Shown here: one piece after another, positions 37,954 to 50,129 of the stretch | Layout: the number at the start of each line of letters is the position of its first letter | Position numbering within the stretch: the first letter of the stretch is position 1 | DNA from: Pachydiplax longipennis | Taxonomy: Eukaryota; Arthropoda; Insecta; Odonata; Libellulidae | Length of the DNA: 64,000 bases | Assembly: GCA_036926295.1 (NCBI GenBank) | Contig: JAVFKF010000017.1 | Span: 7,254,001 to 7,318,000 of the forward strand | Direction: 5' to 3' | Program-made: the position numbers and the translations under genes | Notes under the pieces: generated by a model | Database searches by the model: none | What the model was told of the DNA's origin: nothing | The model's input: only the letters and a program-made list of their open reading frames with translations

Positions 37954-39108
37954 AATCTTCCTCACCTAGTTTCGTGTGTCAGCACTCACTCCAAAGGAGC
38001 GTAATCCTTAAGGGAAACCTTCCCCTTCCCTATTTCTTGGGTTTGCCCAAGGAACCCATCTTGTCCAGCGTTGAGTGACACTCCCCTTCCCGGAGAACCT
38101 TCGTTTGGTAGAACATACGTGGTGAGAGTCGAAACCAAAGCTTCTCACGGACCTTTTAATTTGTTGATTTTGGCGGATTTGAATCTTGTTTGGAAAACTT
38201 GTTGACGGTCGAAGTCAATTAGAGCTGTTCTGCGATCCATTCAGGTCTGTCAGGAAGGGTTCGAACTTGCGATCTTTCTGGGACGGACTGTTATGGGATA
38301 AGTGTTGAGCTTATTGTAGAAAATGCCGAGAATAAATCACTGAACACCGCTCTTGAAGTGCTTGAGGTCCAGGTGCATGGGGTTTTCATGAAGTCTGCTA
38401 AATATCTTTCGAGTTTTGTAAGATGAAGTACTTGTACGAAACGCTGCGGTACTACTGTGCCGTTAATATTGACTGCATAATGAAACTGTATTTAAAAAAA
38501 TGGTAATATTTATAATAATCAGTCATATATTCATCCTTCTACGGAGTCGATGATTAAATTTAGATATGCATGAGAATGTTGTCCCTTCTACCTTCTCATC
38601 GACAGTATTTGAAATATTAGAAAGACAGAACGTCAGGTGCATTTCCTGCGATTTTTTAAACGTGACCCTCTTACAAACCTACAACAAATTCTGTTCTTTA
38701 ACATTTCCAAACTAATTTTTTGTATCCGACGACATCACGGCGGTCTCTTTGTATTCATGCGTGGTTGAACCCATACTGTCAGGAGAACCAGTAATCTCTT
38801 CCAGATTATTTCAAGAAATGGGCTTACACATACACGGAAGAAGCTTCTGGTTTATAAGTTTTTTCGAATGTTAAGATTATTTCTCGGGAACCCGATTAAT
38901 ATTAATAAAACCTGTGTTTGTTGATAAGCTACATATAAGCTACTTTATTGTTTTAGGGCTAGGCAGTAGGAATAAGTGCTTAAATATTCTCATTGCGTAA
39001 TTAATTGAGTTATGAGTCCCATCAATACTAGTTTCACGTTAGTAATGAATTAGTCTTTATAAGAGATGCTTACATTTAAAGTCAGAATTATTGGAGTGTA
39101 GATAATTA
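37954..39108. other. No gene recognised; G+C-rich to about 38150
   Basis: The island continues to about 38150 with CCTTCCC-type words on the plus strand. A B-box-like AGTTCGAACCC appears on the minus strand near 38258-38268 without an A box. The rest is A/T-rich. Confidence 0.5.
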
Positions 39109-39131
39109 CAGTGAACTCCCGGTTACCCGCG
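39109..39131 (+). mobile_element. Possible terminal inverted repeat of a pogo/Tigger-like element
   Basis: CAGTGAACTCCCGGTTACC (39109-39127), continuing CGCG, directly follows a TA dinucleotide. Pogo/Tigger-type elements (Tc1/mariner superfamily) insert at TA and commonly start CAGT followed by a word such as ACTCCCG-TTA-CCG. No matching opposite end and no transposase was found nearby, so at best this is a lone end. Confidence 0.2.
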
Positions 39132-39154
39132 TACAATATTTTACTCTTTGTCGA

Positions 39155-39212
39155 TATTTTTTTAAATCTTTTTTTTCTTCCTTTTATTCTTTCTTTTTCT
39201 TCTTTTTAAAAT
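39155..39212 (+). repeat. Polypyrimidine (T-rich) tract
   Basis: About 55 bases of almost only T and C with a few A, following the CAGT-type end by 25 bp. Confidence 0.7.
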
Positions 39213-42200
39213 AATTCAAACAAAATATAACATGAGTATTTTCGCGTTATAATACAAGCAGGACTTACGTAAGATCTTTTCTTGTCACTGAAATCCACTT
39301 TATAAAACGTAATCTCTTTTCTTATTATCCCTGCAACCTCTCCCCATCATTGACTCACTGGAATTAATTACTTAAATAGTTAATTTATAAGATAAAATGT
39401 TTCTTCTGATCCTGTTCTTAGGGAAAGCAACAACCATAACAATTACTTAGTACTCAGATTTTAAAGCACCCGATGATTAATTTCGCTATGTTAAGGGAAC
39501 TAAAATGGCAATGTGCTCTCAACTGGTATGAAGAGGCAAGTTCTAAGAGAATAAACTGAGGGAATTTCTCTTAAACAAACGAAGCCATCGCTTGATGAAA
39601 ACACAAAAGCAACAACCTCTTCCTCTTGTAGAGGATTCTTCACATCCTATATCTTCCCTCTCAGGCTGTCGCATCTCCTCAACGTTCGGTTTCTCCCTCT
39701 CTTCCTCCCTCATCCCTAAGTCCACTCCATGTTCTCACCTCTAACCAACTACATCACGCACAAGCCTCATCTTTTGGAAATAAAAGGAATAAAAACCGTG
39801 GCCTATTCCAGGATAGGGCTTTTCGACGCACACGGCGTTCCATTAACCACTTAGGTTTACAAGCCACAACGATCATGCGTGGGGATGGTGTTTATCCACT
39901 ATTTTAACATATTCATGATTGCTTTTTCTTTCTATTTTTTTGCCATGATGGAATGGGCGGATATGATATTTGCCTCTTATCTTCTTAGATGATGGGTATT
40001 TCCGTAACAAGTAGCCTAAAACGACGCTAGAGATTGACTATTTAGCTAGGTAATACTGATGAACTAACGATAAGATGTATACGAGTCTCATGAGTAAAAT
40101 ATTACAATTCGTAGAATAAGTTTCTATATTTGTAAAACTGTCGAAAAATTAAATACAACATTTCTAAGCTGTCGCATTTAAGACTTAGATATCTTTTCAA
40201 TAAGAAGTTCTCAAAATTCTCCGATCGCCAAATATGCCGGTGAACGTCGGGCTAATTCTTCGAATGGAGAAAGGAAGCCGCGGATTATTCCCAGTATCAC
40301 TTCTCAAAGGAATCTTTTCGCTTTTTCTATATATTTATTTAATTCATCTTTCGTTTAACGCTGCAATGCACTGTTGACATGGTACAGTATGTTGCACATT
40401 GTTATTTATTTATATTGATATATGAAATCGCTATATATTTATTAAAAAGTTTATTCAAAATCGGTATTCGCCGGTAGTAAATTGATGCAGGTTGAATTCG
40501 AAAGACACTAAACTGAAAAGAATTGCTGATTATAATTGATTAACTTTAAATTTAGTATCAATTGCTTCAGGAGAGGCTTATTGTTAGTGGTAGGTTTTCA
40601 TAATGTAGAGAAAGAAAAATACAACTTTATAACCGGACCACGATCTTTTTCTTCGACTAGCCAAAGATACGTCATTATTAGGCAAAATCTTTAGGAAAAT
40701 TACTTTAATCGCTGAAAAATATTTTGTATTTTTGTTCCTTTACAAGCTTATTTTTAAGAACGGATGGAATAGATTTAGTGAAGAGAAAATTAGATATTAA
40801 TAACCTCAAAAAGAAAATCAAATTATGTAAAATTAAAATTTTATGGTGTATTTTAATCACTCTGAAAACAAACTAGTTTATTATAATTTTGATACTTACA
40901 ATTTTAAATAATAATTAGAATTTTTTCCTTTCCCTTTCGTTACAAATCCTTTTTTTGGTACCTATATACTACTGTAATTATTCATGAAGCGATGTTGTTC
41001 CATTCCCTTTAATTTGCGACATTTTAGAGAATTATGATTCGAAATCCTGAGGTCTCCAACGAACTTCTTCTGCTTTGCTTAACAATAGTTTCGTTGGTTC
41101 TTGGCCGTACATAGCTTCACGGAACTTGTTCAGAGAGCGTAACCTACGTCACAGAAGGATGAATGGACAGACAGACTACTATGTCTCGAAAGAACTACTC
41201 TTCGGAAAATCATCTTGGCCGTCTCAAGCAGCGAGTAAACTCCTTTACGCTCACTTTCTCAACCCCCGAGATTTCGAACCTTTCCGAGGACAACAGGTGG
41301 TCGCACGGAAACTCGTCCTTTAACAGACGCCCTCAAATACCCTTTTCCTCTCCCACAAGTCGCATACCTTAGGACTGAAGGGGTAAGTCTGGGAAGACAG
41401 TTCTTTTTCAAACACCTTGTTCCGAAAGCCTTTTTAACCCTCGCCGACCTCTCTATTTTTTTCTGTCCGCAATTATGATATCTTTGGCCGTGGTTAGTCC
41501 CCCGCGGCGGACGAAATACACCCCGCTTTATTGAGAGTCACGTAATCTAGCGCCTCTTCAAAATACCCACTATCCATCTCTCTTAATTTACAACCAGGAT
41601 CTCCGCCCATGTTTCTAGAAGGGGTAGAAACCCTTCCGTGAGTTACTTGTTTTAACGTGGCCCTCTGGTTAGCTCTCTACGAGATGACCATGTTCATAAG
41701 TGATAATGGTGTGAATTATTTCATTCTGAAGCTTTTATAAAAATTATTCTCATCGATGAAATAATATAGTAAACGATTCTACCTTAAAAAATGAAAATAC
41801 GAAAAGTGTAGATGAAAAGATGTTAGCCGAAATCCTTAAATTTTTAGCTTGCATACATAAATATATGCAGTGATACGTACTCATTAATGCTTTTTTAAAT
41901 GAGGGTCAATGAAATTATCGGGAAAATATTTTAAAGGATTTATTTAAAAAAATCGACTTAAATTTGAACTAATTTTTCAAGGAAGATAACTTCATCATTA
42001 CAGTCTATAACATGAATTTATTTCTCTTTAATTAATTGTTAAATATTCCTATCCAGTTATGATGACCGATTGCTGGTAAAGCGCTTTATAGGCCAACATA
42101 TCATCATTCATCGATGTCATTCTTTGAAGGATTTCTAAAAAGGGCAAATATAATTTTACATCTCCTTTTCATATTTAATTTTCATTTTTATTTAAAGATG

Positions 42201-43591
42201 TAATGCAAATTTCTTGCAATTTGCACTACTTAATGTGCTGAAGTTTCTAATATCGCCATATCGCAGATATTCGGTTTTATGAGTCCTGAGTTTGATTCTA
42301 CTGACAAACCTGTAAATATATGCGAATTTTTGGAGAATATTTAGGATTGAGCTCTTGAATATTATGAGGAACACCAAGAGATTTCTAAGGTCACACCAGC
42401 TGGGAAACGTTGAACAAAATAATAAATGCAAATGAAGAAACCAAGAGTCAATCGCGTGACCGGTAATCTTTAATGGAAAGTGTCGGTTGCACTTGTTGAT
42501 AAACAATTCTAGTTGCACGCGCCGTTTTCCGCCGAGCTATCTGTAGTTCGCGCCCTCACTTCAGTTGATGCAACAATTCCGAGAATATATATAAATCTAG
42601 TACGCTATGAAATGGGATTTCCGGTTATCCGTGACGCTGGAGCAATACATCGCTGATATCGCAGCTTCAAATTACATTGATTACATGCATAGTATGTTCT
42701 CATTGACTAGAATAACCATCGGTGGCCATAGAGTGATGAAATAATCGGACCAAGAGGTCGATGGAGTTCGATTTACTATTTCTTCAATTGTATAGAAAGT
42801 TGAAATATCAGAATAACTTTATTTTCTTTTCAAATTACAATTCAACGCGTAATGATTCTACAAAATTATGTGCTGAATAAGCTCACGTTAATTTTACACT
42901 ATCGTTCTTCAGCTATTTTGTTTAAAATGAGGAGCTAAGAAAGAATACTTAATCTATAAATAAAATTAAATAAGTCAGAGAATGGTGATGATTATATTAA
43001 TCATTGATTCTCAGGTCTTGTAGGTAATATGGTGAAAAAATTCAAAACCCCCTTACTTATTTAATGATTTCCGATAAAAAATGTATAATATTGTTCTTTG
43101 TAAAAAATGAGTACTTAACCTACATGCAACTAGAAACTTGAAAAGACTAGCTCGTTTAGGTATCTTGTGGTTTTGCGGCTTAGTCTATTGAGTTATTATT
43201 AACGTCCTGACATGGGAGCTCTTGATTCTAGTAAATGTAAGAATCAATTAATTATAAATTATTCTATTATTATAATTCGTAGACTAATTCATGATATGAA
43301 AAGTTTAGTAATGAGATGATTTTTTAATGCCAATTTTTAATTAATGTTTCAGCGTTGAGAGTTTCGAAAGAATTTTCTCCCCCACATATTAATTAACTTC
43401 ATTTATTTCCTTCAAACTGACAAGGTTAGTCTACCAGAGTTGCTCTGGAAATTTGGACGAAATATTTTTTTAATGGTATAAAAGATCGAATGCAAAAAAA
43501 ATTGAAACAGGGATCGTCTAAATCGGCTTTAGTTTTTTGGTAATGGATTATTTACTTTTCGTTATTTTCACCCGATTTATGCCCCTATTTC
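39213..43591. other. No gene recognised; island at about 41050-41650
   Basis: About 39600-39720 is pyrimidine-rich. About 41050-41650 is G+C-richer and holds overlapping plus frames (41075-41323 and 41163-41372) followed by a good donor-like GGGGTAAGTC near 41379-41388, but both frames stop before that site. A 108-codon minus frame at 42192-42518 has no motif. Around 43179-43240 a string resembling a decayed A box (CGGCTTAGTCTATTGAG) is followed by TCTTGATTCTAG; it may be another very old tRNA-derived repeat. Confidence 0.45.
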
Positions 43592-43667
43592 AATGGGTTG
43601 GCGTAGTGGTAAGAACGCTAGCCTGCCACGCAGAGGGTCGCGGTTCGAGTACGAGCGTAGTCCTTTT
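43592..43667 (+). pseudogene. tRNA-Gly(GCC)-like sequence, non-functional
   Basis: A-box match TGGCGTAGTGG at 43599-43609 (full consensus). The glycine anticodon loop CTGCCAC is at 43623-43629, with GCC at 43625-43627, inside the string GCCTGCCACGC found in animal tRNA-Gly genes. B box GGTTCGAGTAC at 43642-43652 (10 of 11). A TTTT run at 43664-43667 could end polymerase III transcription. The D stem pairs (GCGT with ACGC), but the T stem has two mismatches and the 5' end (AATGGGT) does not pair with the 3' side, so it cannot be a working tRNA. It is a tRNA pseudogene or the head of a SINE unrelated to the four-copy family, whose body is absent here. Confidence 0.6.
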
Positions 43668-46434
43668 GTCCCTCATATTCTTTTATTTTTCATTCTGTTG
43701 TTCATATTTGCATATTTTATCTCTCAACTGCGGGCTAAAAATTCGTTTTTTCGATCAACGAATTCGTTGATAACTGCGTGATTTGAGCAATAATTCTACT
43801 GCTAATGTGTTTTAGTAAATGAAAATGTATATATATTCGTAAATGTCTCCAAGAAGTAGCTAAGTGCCTCTTCTATTGCACAAAGGACATCTCCGAAACC
43901 AGTCGTGAACTTAACCTTATTTCGAAAGCAAGACTTAAATGACTCAACTACATCCATAATCTGATCAAAAGGCTCAGATTACACTAGGCCTCCTATAGGT
44001 CTTCAGGTGATCTTAAAGGAAGAAAATCCGATGATGTTCCCTTTGACTTTGACCCTTGAAGGGGACGTTCTGATCGGTCCCCTGAACTCAAACGGGTATA
44101 TTTAAATGCGATGCAGACTTGGAATGGGTATCGGTCACGAAGGGGTTTTGAAACGGAGAATGGGTTTGAGGGGACGGCGGTTTCTCCTCGGGCTTTGGTG
44201 TGGGAGTTATGCGGTTTCTCCGGCGGGAGTCTAGGATCTTGCTTTTGTTTCAAAGGTGTCTTTTTTCCATCTATCTGTGGGTCATCGCTCGGAAAACACA
44301 TGTACTGTCGAGTTATTGCGCATAGTCTTGGAGAATATTCCATGTCAGGCGCTAAATGAACTTTGGTTTTCTCCTTCGATGGTTCACTATAGAGGAAACT
44401 ATGTGGCGTCAGAAACTAGACCGAGACCTAATTGTCTCTTATTTTTAGACGGGCGGTCTTTCATTACGATACTTTATATGCAGCTATCGTTGGTTACGAC
44501 ACTGGAGTTGTGGTTGATGTTATGCTAATCTCCACTCACAGTGACTTCAAAATTAATACATTTTAATGAGGAATGATAAAAAACATCAATGTTTTTTCAG
44601 ATAGCGTAAATTTTGCGTGAGATTTTAATAGTTAATTTCTAAATCATGGACGTACAGACGATTCGATCGTTATGTAAAAAAATAAGGAGTTTGCTATTCC
44701 AGTAGCGTATATAACAACTATACAAATATTTTTAGAGAAGGATAATTTGCAATATTTCGCTGACCTTATGTCACATCAACTTTAGAACGGTATCATCGTT
44801 AACACAAACTCTCCAAGTTCTGGTAAATTTCGAAATACACATGCATCACTTATCCAAACAAAAGTCTGCAGTTCAAAATCTGTGAAGGGAAATCAGTTCA
44901 AATATAGCAACAGGAAAAAATGAACATAATGATATGCATGCATAACTTAGCATTAATGATGTCTCTCAGTATATACATAGCGGAATGTGTATACGTCTGA
45001 AAAAGTTTACGGTTGTGCAAAAAAATTGGAAAATTGGCATCCGTTACTCGTGCTCTCTAATGAGTTGATGTCAGAGGAGCTAAAGAGATGTTACTTTCGC
45101 CTATAAAATGGCCATAAGAAGTTTTCCGGGTGCTGACGTGTCCAATATTCAGATAAATATCCTCTAAAACATGGACATTTTTGTAAATCTGGAGATGGAT
45201 GAATTATTCGGTAAAAAGCTAAAACTCACTTAGAAAAATCTTTCCTAGAGCACTCAGGATCATCTAAGCTTAAAAACAAATTTATAACCATAAAAAATCT
45301 CGTTATAGGATTATAATATACTGAACAATGTAACAAATGAAATGTTATAGTGAAATGGACGTATGATCCGTTAGCTGGTAAGTCTTACTTATAATTATAT
45401 CGAAAGAATGAAAAAGGAGTCAGCAATTCAAATTCTATGAAATTGTTTCTAAGTCGTGAACGATTACGACTAAAGTATTTCAACTTTTATAGAAGTAGTT
45501 TTCCTTTACGGTTACGCAAGTGATGTTGATGCTAGTTATTTACACAGTTTTTACGAACCGTCAGATTTTCATTGATTTCTCGGTAATAGTAATAGTAATT
45601 AATATTCTATAATCGTATGACGCTAGAGTTTATTACAGCTAAGATCTTTCAGATTAAGCGAAAGTGACTTTAACGAACGAGGGTATATAGTTTTCATTTA
45701 GTTGACAAGTTCAGCCGATACTTACTGGAAGCTAATTTGCGGTCAAGTGATCAATCAAACTTAAGTGCCGTTGCGTAATTATTGACAAGATTGAGGAATG
45801 CTTCGTAAACTTTCCTCGACATTAAATTTACCGGATATTTTTACAACCGAATAGCATTATAATTATGGTTACCATACTCTGATAGTAAGAAATCGGGGTA
45901 GAGAGAGTTGGAAAAAATTGAAATAATAATTTGCTTAAAAACTTAGGTTTTTCCTATATTATACGCTTATACGTTACTATTATTTGGTAATCAGCGTCAA
46001 AAGTTCATTTTATATTAGTCATAGCAATATTTATCTTCATATTTCCGCATGCATCGTAACTTACTATATATAAGTCATCCATTCTAAACGAGAAAAAATT
46101 AGCATAAGGCCGGGACCGAATCTCCAGCGCGAGATAGTCGGTCAAAGGTTACAGTCCTGGTGAAAAAGGGACGTATGGTAAGCCTAATCATAATGCAATT
46201 GTGACGATGTAGATTTACCTTGTAAACTATATTCTTGAAAAAATTTGAAGGTAAAACCATTTAAATTTTGATAGACCTCTAAAATGCTCCACTAATCCAT
46301 TGGAAAGCGATGAGAAAAAGCTCTTTCAGAGCCCTTTCCAAGGGAACCTTTTTCATCCCTCCGAAGCGACGCACATGGCCCCGCAAAAATCCCGCAAAAA
46401 ACCCTGAACCATATGACCGAAAATAACCACGCCG
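43668..46434. other. No gene recognised; island at about 43990-44350
   Basis: About 43990-44350 is G+C-rich with a 116-codon minus frame (43993-44343; Pro-, Ser- and Lys-rich) fully overlapped by plus frames (44111-44359 and 44256-44528). None is recognised. Near 46105-46160 a sequence with the B-box-like GGTTACAGTCC (46147-46157) resembles a decayed tRNA-derived repeat. The rest is A/T-rich. Confidence 0.45.
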
Positions 46435-46520
46435 ATTGGTTTCAGCACGATTTTTTTCCCGCCCCGTTTCGGTATAAATACAAGTCGACAGTTTACAGAA
46501 GACAATAAGTCATACTTACA
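46435..46520 (+). promoter_or_regulatory. Candidate RNA polymerase II core promoter (ATTGG plus TATAAATA)
   Basis: ATTGG (46435-46439, a reversed CCAAT box) stands 34 bp upstream of a textbook TATAAATA (46473-46480) preceded by a G+C-rich run (CCCGCCCCG, 46459-46467). Start sites would be expected near 46503-46510; a TCATAC word at 46510-46515 is a mediocre initiator. The sequence downstream to about 46870 is G+C-richer than background and holds a 73-codon frame (46651-46872) with no known motif. It could be a gene promoter, an enhancer-linked promoter, or part of an LTR. Confidence 0.3.
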
Positions 46521-49307
46521 GCTTCCGCCGCATGTGAAGCCAAGGCTGCGAGCACCACTACGGGTAACGTCCTGTGGGAAAAAGAAGTCTTAGATTATTC
46601 AGTGTTTCGCAGAAGGTGACGTCATCGACAGTCGCACATTACATCAACGCTTGGGTCATCGTTGGCTGGGATGCTGTACAGAAAGCGTGCCATCAATTTT
46701 TGAAGGACGGATGACTTTTTTACGCCGGACGTTTATGGAGCACACGCGGAAGCGGGATTCTTTTCCCGGCTCATCCCACGTCAATCAGGACACTGCGCAC
46801 AATTTATCAACGCTCAACGAGTTTTTTCGCTGGTTTCTGAAACAATGTTGCTCTTACGGAGTGTTTCCTTAGCCTACATACTCCGCGTGGTAAATAGCCG
46901 GGTTTTTCTTGCCCTAAAAAAGTTGTCTCCGACTCTCACTTGAATCATGTTTACGAGAGTGTTTTAATTTTTGAGTGATTTCCGCGGGAATGTTTTAGTA
47001 CCAATTTTTTCCAGAATATTCAGAGATAAATTTGGCCTAAGTTCGCTTCTGGTAAGTACACCACTTAGGAGGATTCGTACTAATGATTTTGGGGGATTTG
47101 CGTTGATATCTCAAGGTTTAAGTTTGCATTCGTTTTCCGCATACTATGCCGCAAAACCAAGATTTTCTGCCCCTGCTAGATGAGATTTCCTTGATCTCGT
47201 TTGAACTTTTTTGTGTGCGTACGGTTTCCTGATCCATGCATCCTTTAATTTCATAAAATACATGGGAAATTTGAAGAACCATTTAGTTTCATTCCTTGAT
47301 AGTTTCTCCGATATAGTACCACCGATATAATTAAACAACGTGCAGTGTATAAGAGGGTAACGTTTAGGAGGGCTGGGGATTAGATAAGACGAAAGCAAAC
47401 GTTAATGACTCACATGAAATTCAGAAAGAATTTTATGTAGAATCGAAATAATCAGATTCATTCAGTTAGCTCTATAATAATAGAATGTTGAGCTACAGAT
47501 TGAAACTTTCTTTAAGTCAAAATCCTTAGAGAAATTGATGAAACCAAGGTATAGTTTTAAAGGGTTCTCAGCTTCAAAGATGAGTTGGGAAGTACGTCAG
47601 TGCCAAGTTGGCCTCGGCAACCTATATGTAGTTCATTTGCCTTAGGTATAGTCTAGAGATTAGTAATGACATTTCAATTTTCCATGTAATTCGTAATATT
47701 AATGTTATCATGTATTTGTTACATCTTCTATTTCATAGTGTCAAAATCAATTATTTCTTGCTTTTTAAATTTGCTCTATATTTAAAAAAATAAGGAGAAC
47801 CTAGGAAGAATTTTTAGCCAAAGATTTTAACTTTATATAAAATTAGTTTCATAATAAACAGATGACTCGCGACGGGTACGTTTTTCACATTGTCAAGGAA
47901 TATCAAGAAACAAATCTTTCTTTCTTACTTCCTTATATATTTCCTAAGCGTCATATTTATGTGAATTAAAGAATCATGATATCAAAACCCTTTCTTAATG
48001 AAGTATGATAAACATCCTTTCTAATCCTGTTCAGTCGTATGTATTATATTATAGTAATTACGTGAAATAGTGCTTCTACTCTCTTTTCCTCGTAGAAACA
48101 TATAGCGTGTAAATGAAATTGAGAGTATCGAATGATATTTTAATTATATTCCGTTAAAATAATTAGATGACATTCTTGCTTACGTTTCATTTATCTTGTG
48201 TTGAAGATTACCCTCATTATGTATTGTTAAACTCTGTTAAATGAAGTCTTCTCTGATGTTAAATGAATTAACAGACCTTATTTATGTTTCTGAGTGCTAA
48301 GGATGAATTTAAGTTGAAATGAGGGATGAGCTTTGTTAATTCTGGCAATAAATTCTCGTCTGATTAGCTTCATCACACATAGTATATAATAAGTACTTCT
48401 GACGGAAAACCGAGTTGCGAGAGAAAAAGAATGCTCGCCAACTTCCTTGTGAGACCATTTGGCAGACTTTTTACGACGGCAATTACTCTTGGCATCTTCA
48501 CCATTGGCAGCATCACTCGTCGCTCCCATCTACCGGTTCACATCGAAGTGGCGTCTGTATCGAATGCCTTTTTGTCATGCGAAATTGGTGGAAGCATTTG
48601 CAGAGTTGAATACGTATGTTCTTAAACTGAAGGCATTTTAAAAGATCACTTTTAAACGAGAAGGCTGAAGCGGTAAGGCAACGCAATCGTTTCGGTACAT
48701 AACATTTCTGTTTCATTACACTTTAATGATATCATCACTATTGACGATCACGCATTTTTACGGAAGTATGCGTGGTAAGCGTAATAAATTATCACTCATA
48801 AGTGATATCTTAAAATAATTTCAGCTAGTAACGATGATGCAAGTGTGTTTTATTTTGATATTAATGCATGAATCATGGTTATTACGAAAGATGCGATCCC
48901 GCGTGTTTACTGTCGTCCTTGCTTCAATGAAAAATAAAAAGATATAAAATACAGATGTTAATTTGTGTTTCAGATGATATGTTTCTCTCATCTGTATGTG
49001 GTATGTATTAGCAGATTCCTGTTTTGTAGATTACTTACGAAATTGTGCGCGAGGAAGGAGATTTGTTGATTACTAGCATCATTCTTCACCGCGATCTTAT
49101 ACAAGTAGTCTCAATAGTAAGATAAAAAAGGTTTAGAATGTAAATTTAATTGAAATTTATTTTTCTTTATTCATCCTCTATATTCATAAGAAAATATGAT
49201 ATCAGGGATGAGAGACTATGGACGAATGTATGCACTTAAAGTTAAAGACTACTGCCGCCAGATGTTATCTACTTGCAGTGATTATACTATGATAAAATAA
49301 TAATATC
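46521..49307. other. No gene recognised
   Basis: A short stretch at 46999-47060 has a good acceptor-like TTTTTTCCAG and, 37 bases later, a good donor CTG|GTAAGTAC, which could define a micro-exon but has no supporting neighbours. Several 60-67-codon frames at 48415-48716 overlap on both strands. The rest is A/T-rich. Confidence 0.45.
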
Positions 49308-49353
49308 AATGACAAAATATCGAAAAAATCAAAATGACAAAATATCGAAAAAA
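49308..49353 (+). repeat. Tandem duplication, 25-bp period, two copies
   Basis: AATGACAAAATATCGAAAAA begins at 49308 and again at 49333. The identity runs at least 21 bases and ends in an A run. Confidence 0.85.
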
Positions 49354-49748
49354 AAATTCCTTTTGTCATTTGTGATACGAAATTTGTTAGACCAATATTG
49401 TTAGTCTTATACACAACTTAAATTACCTTTAAGTCACATGGTGTAAGAGTTGAGAATTCATGGAAGAGTAGGAGAAAGGATAAGAACTTAGTTGGAAGTT
49501 TTAAGGTATATAATTGAAATAGGTGTTGATTAACAGGGGCCTAAAGATAATTTTGAATGATTTTGAAGGAGTGTTGAGGCCAGGAGAAAAGAAAAGAGGA
49601 ATGAAGCGTGATATGAATGCAATGAAAGAGATGAGAAAAGTTCACTTTTCTTTATCGAAGTGGTCATCATAAAGTTTCAAGTTGGGCGAAGATTTTCATA
49701 AATTTTTATGACGCCTTCACGACATCCACTACTATTCGACAGCAATAG

Positions 49749-50129
49749 TCACTTCATTCGTTCGAAGATGTAGACAAAGAATTGAAAGAGATCCGAACCC
49801 GTTGACCGCAGAGTGGGAAGCCAAATCCGATTCCATTCCAACCACACATTCGATCGATCTACGTCAGTCACTGTTGGAGAGACAACAGAAGAAGTTGGCC
49901 CGCATTGCTCGAGGGCCAGTTTTTCTTTTCGGCTGGCTTTTTTGGCCGAATTCTCAAAGGCCGTTGCGCCTTCCATATTTGCCTCGCTCAAGGCTAACCC
50001 TCCATTATTTATCGTTGCAAAGTCTGCGAAACTGGTGTCGTCTTTCGCTAACACGACTTTCACCATTTCGACGTAATTTTTATGGGCAGAAATATGGTCT
50101 GTGGGGTACTCGGAAAACACAGAGAACAT
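49749..50129 (-). other. 126-codon open frame, product unknown
   Basis: An ATG-started minus frame with a protein-like composition: mixed acidic and basic residues, Ala- and Ser-rich in the middle (for example FADFATINNGGLALSEANME, near residues 34-53). No domain, signal peptide or membrane segment is recognised. Two plus frames (49802-50170 and 49813-50076) overlap it almost fully, which lowers its standing. On the minus strand a strong acceptor-like pyrimidine tract ending CCAACAG (49871-49894) falls inside the frame, so only part of it could be an exon. Confidence 0.2.

Noticed and set aside
38258..38268. B-box-like AGTTCGAACCC on the minus strand.
   Set aside because: No A box upstream on that strand and no SINE body downstream.
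43993..44343. 116-codon minus-strand frame as a gene.
   Set aside because: It is fully overlapped by plus-strand frames, low-complexity (Pro/Ser/Lys), and has no recognised domain.
46999..47060. 37-base micro-exon between a TTTTTTCCAG acceptor and a CTG|GTAAGTAC donor.
   Set aside because: Isolated good-looking splice sites are expected by chance in 64 kb, and no neighbouring exon fits.
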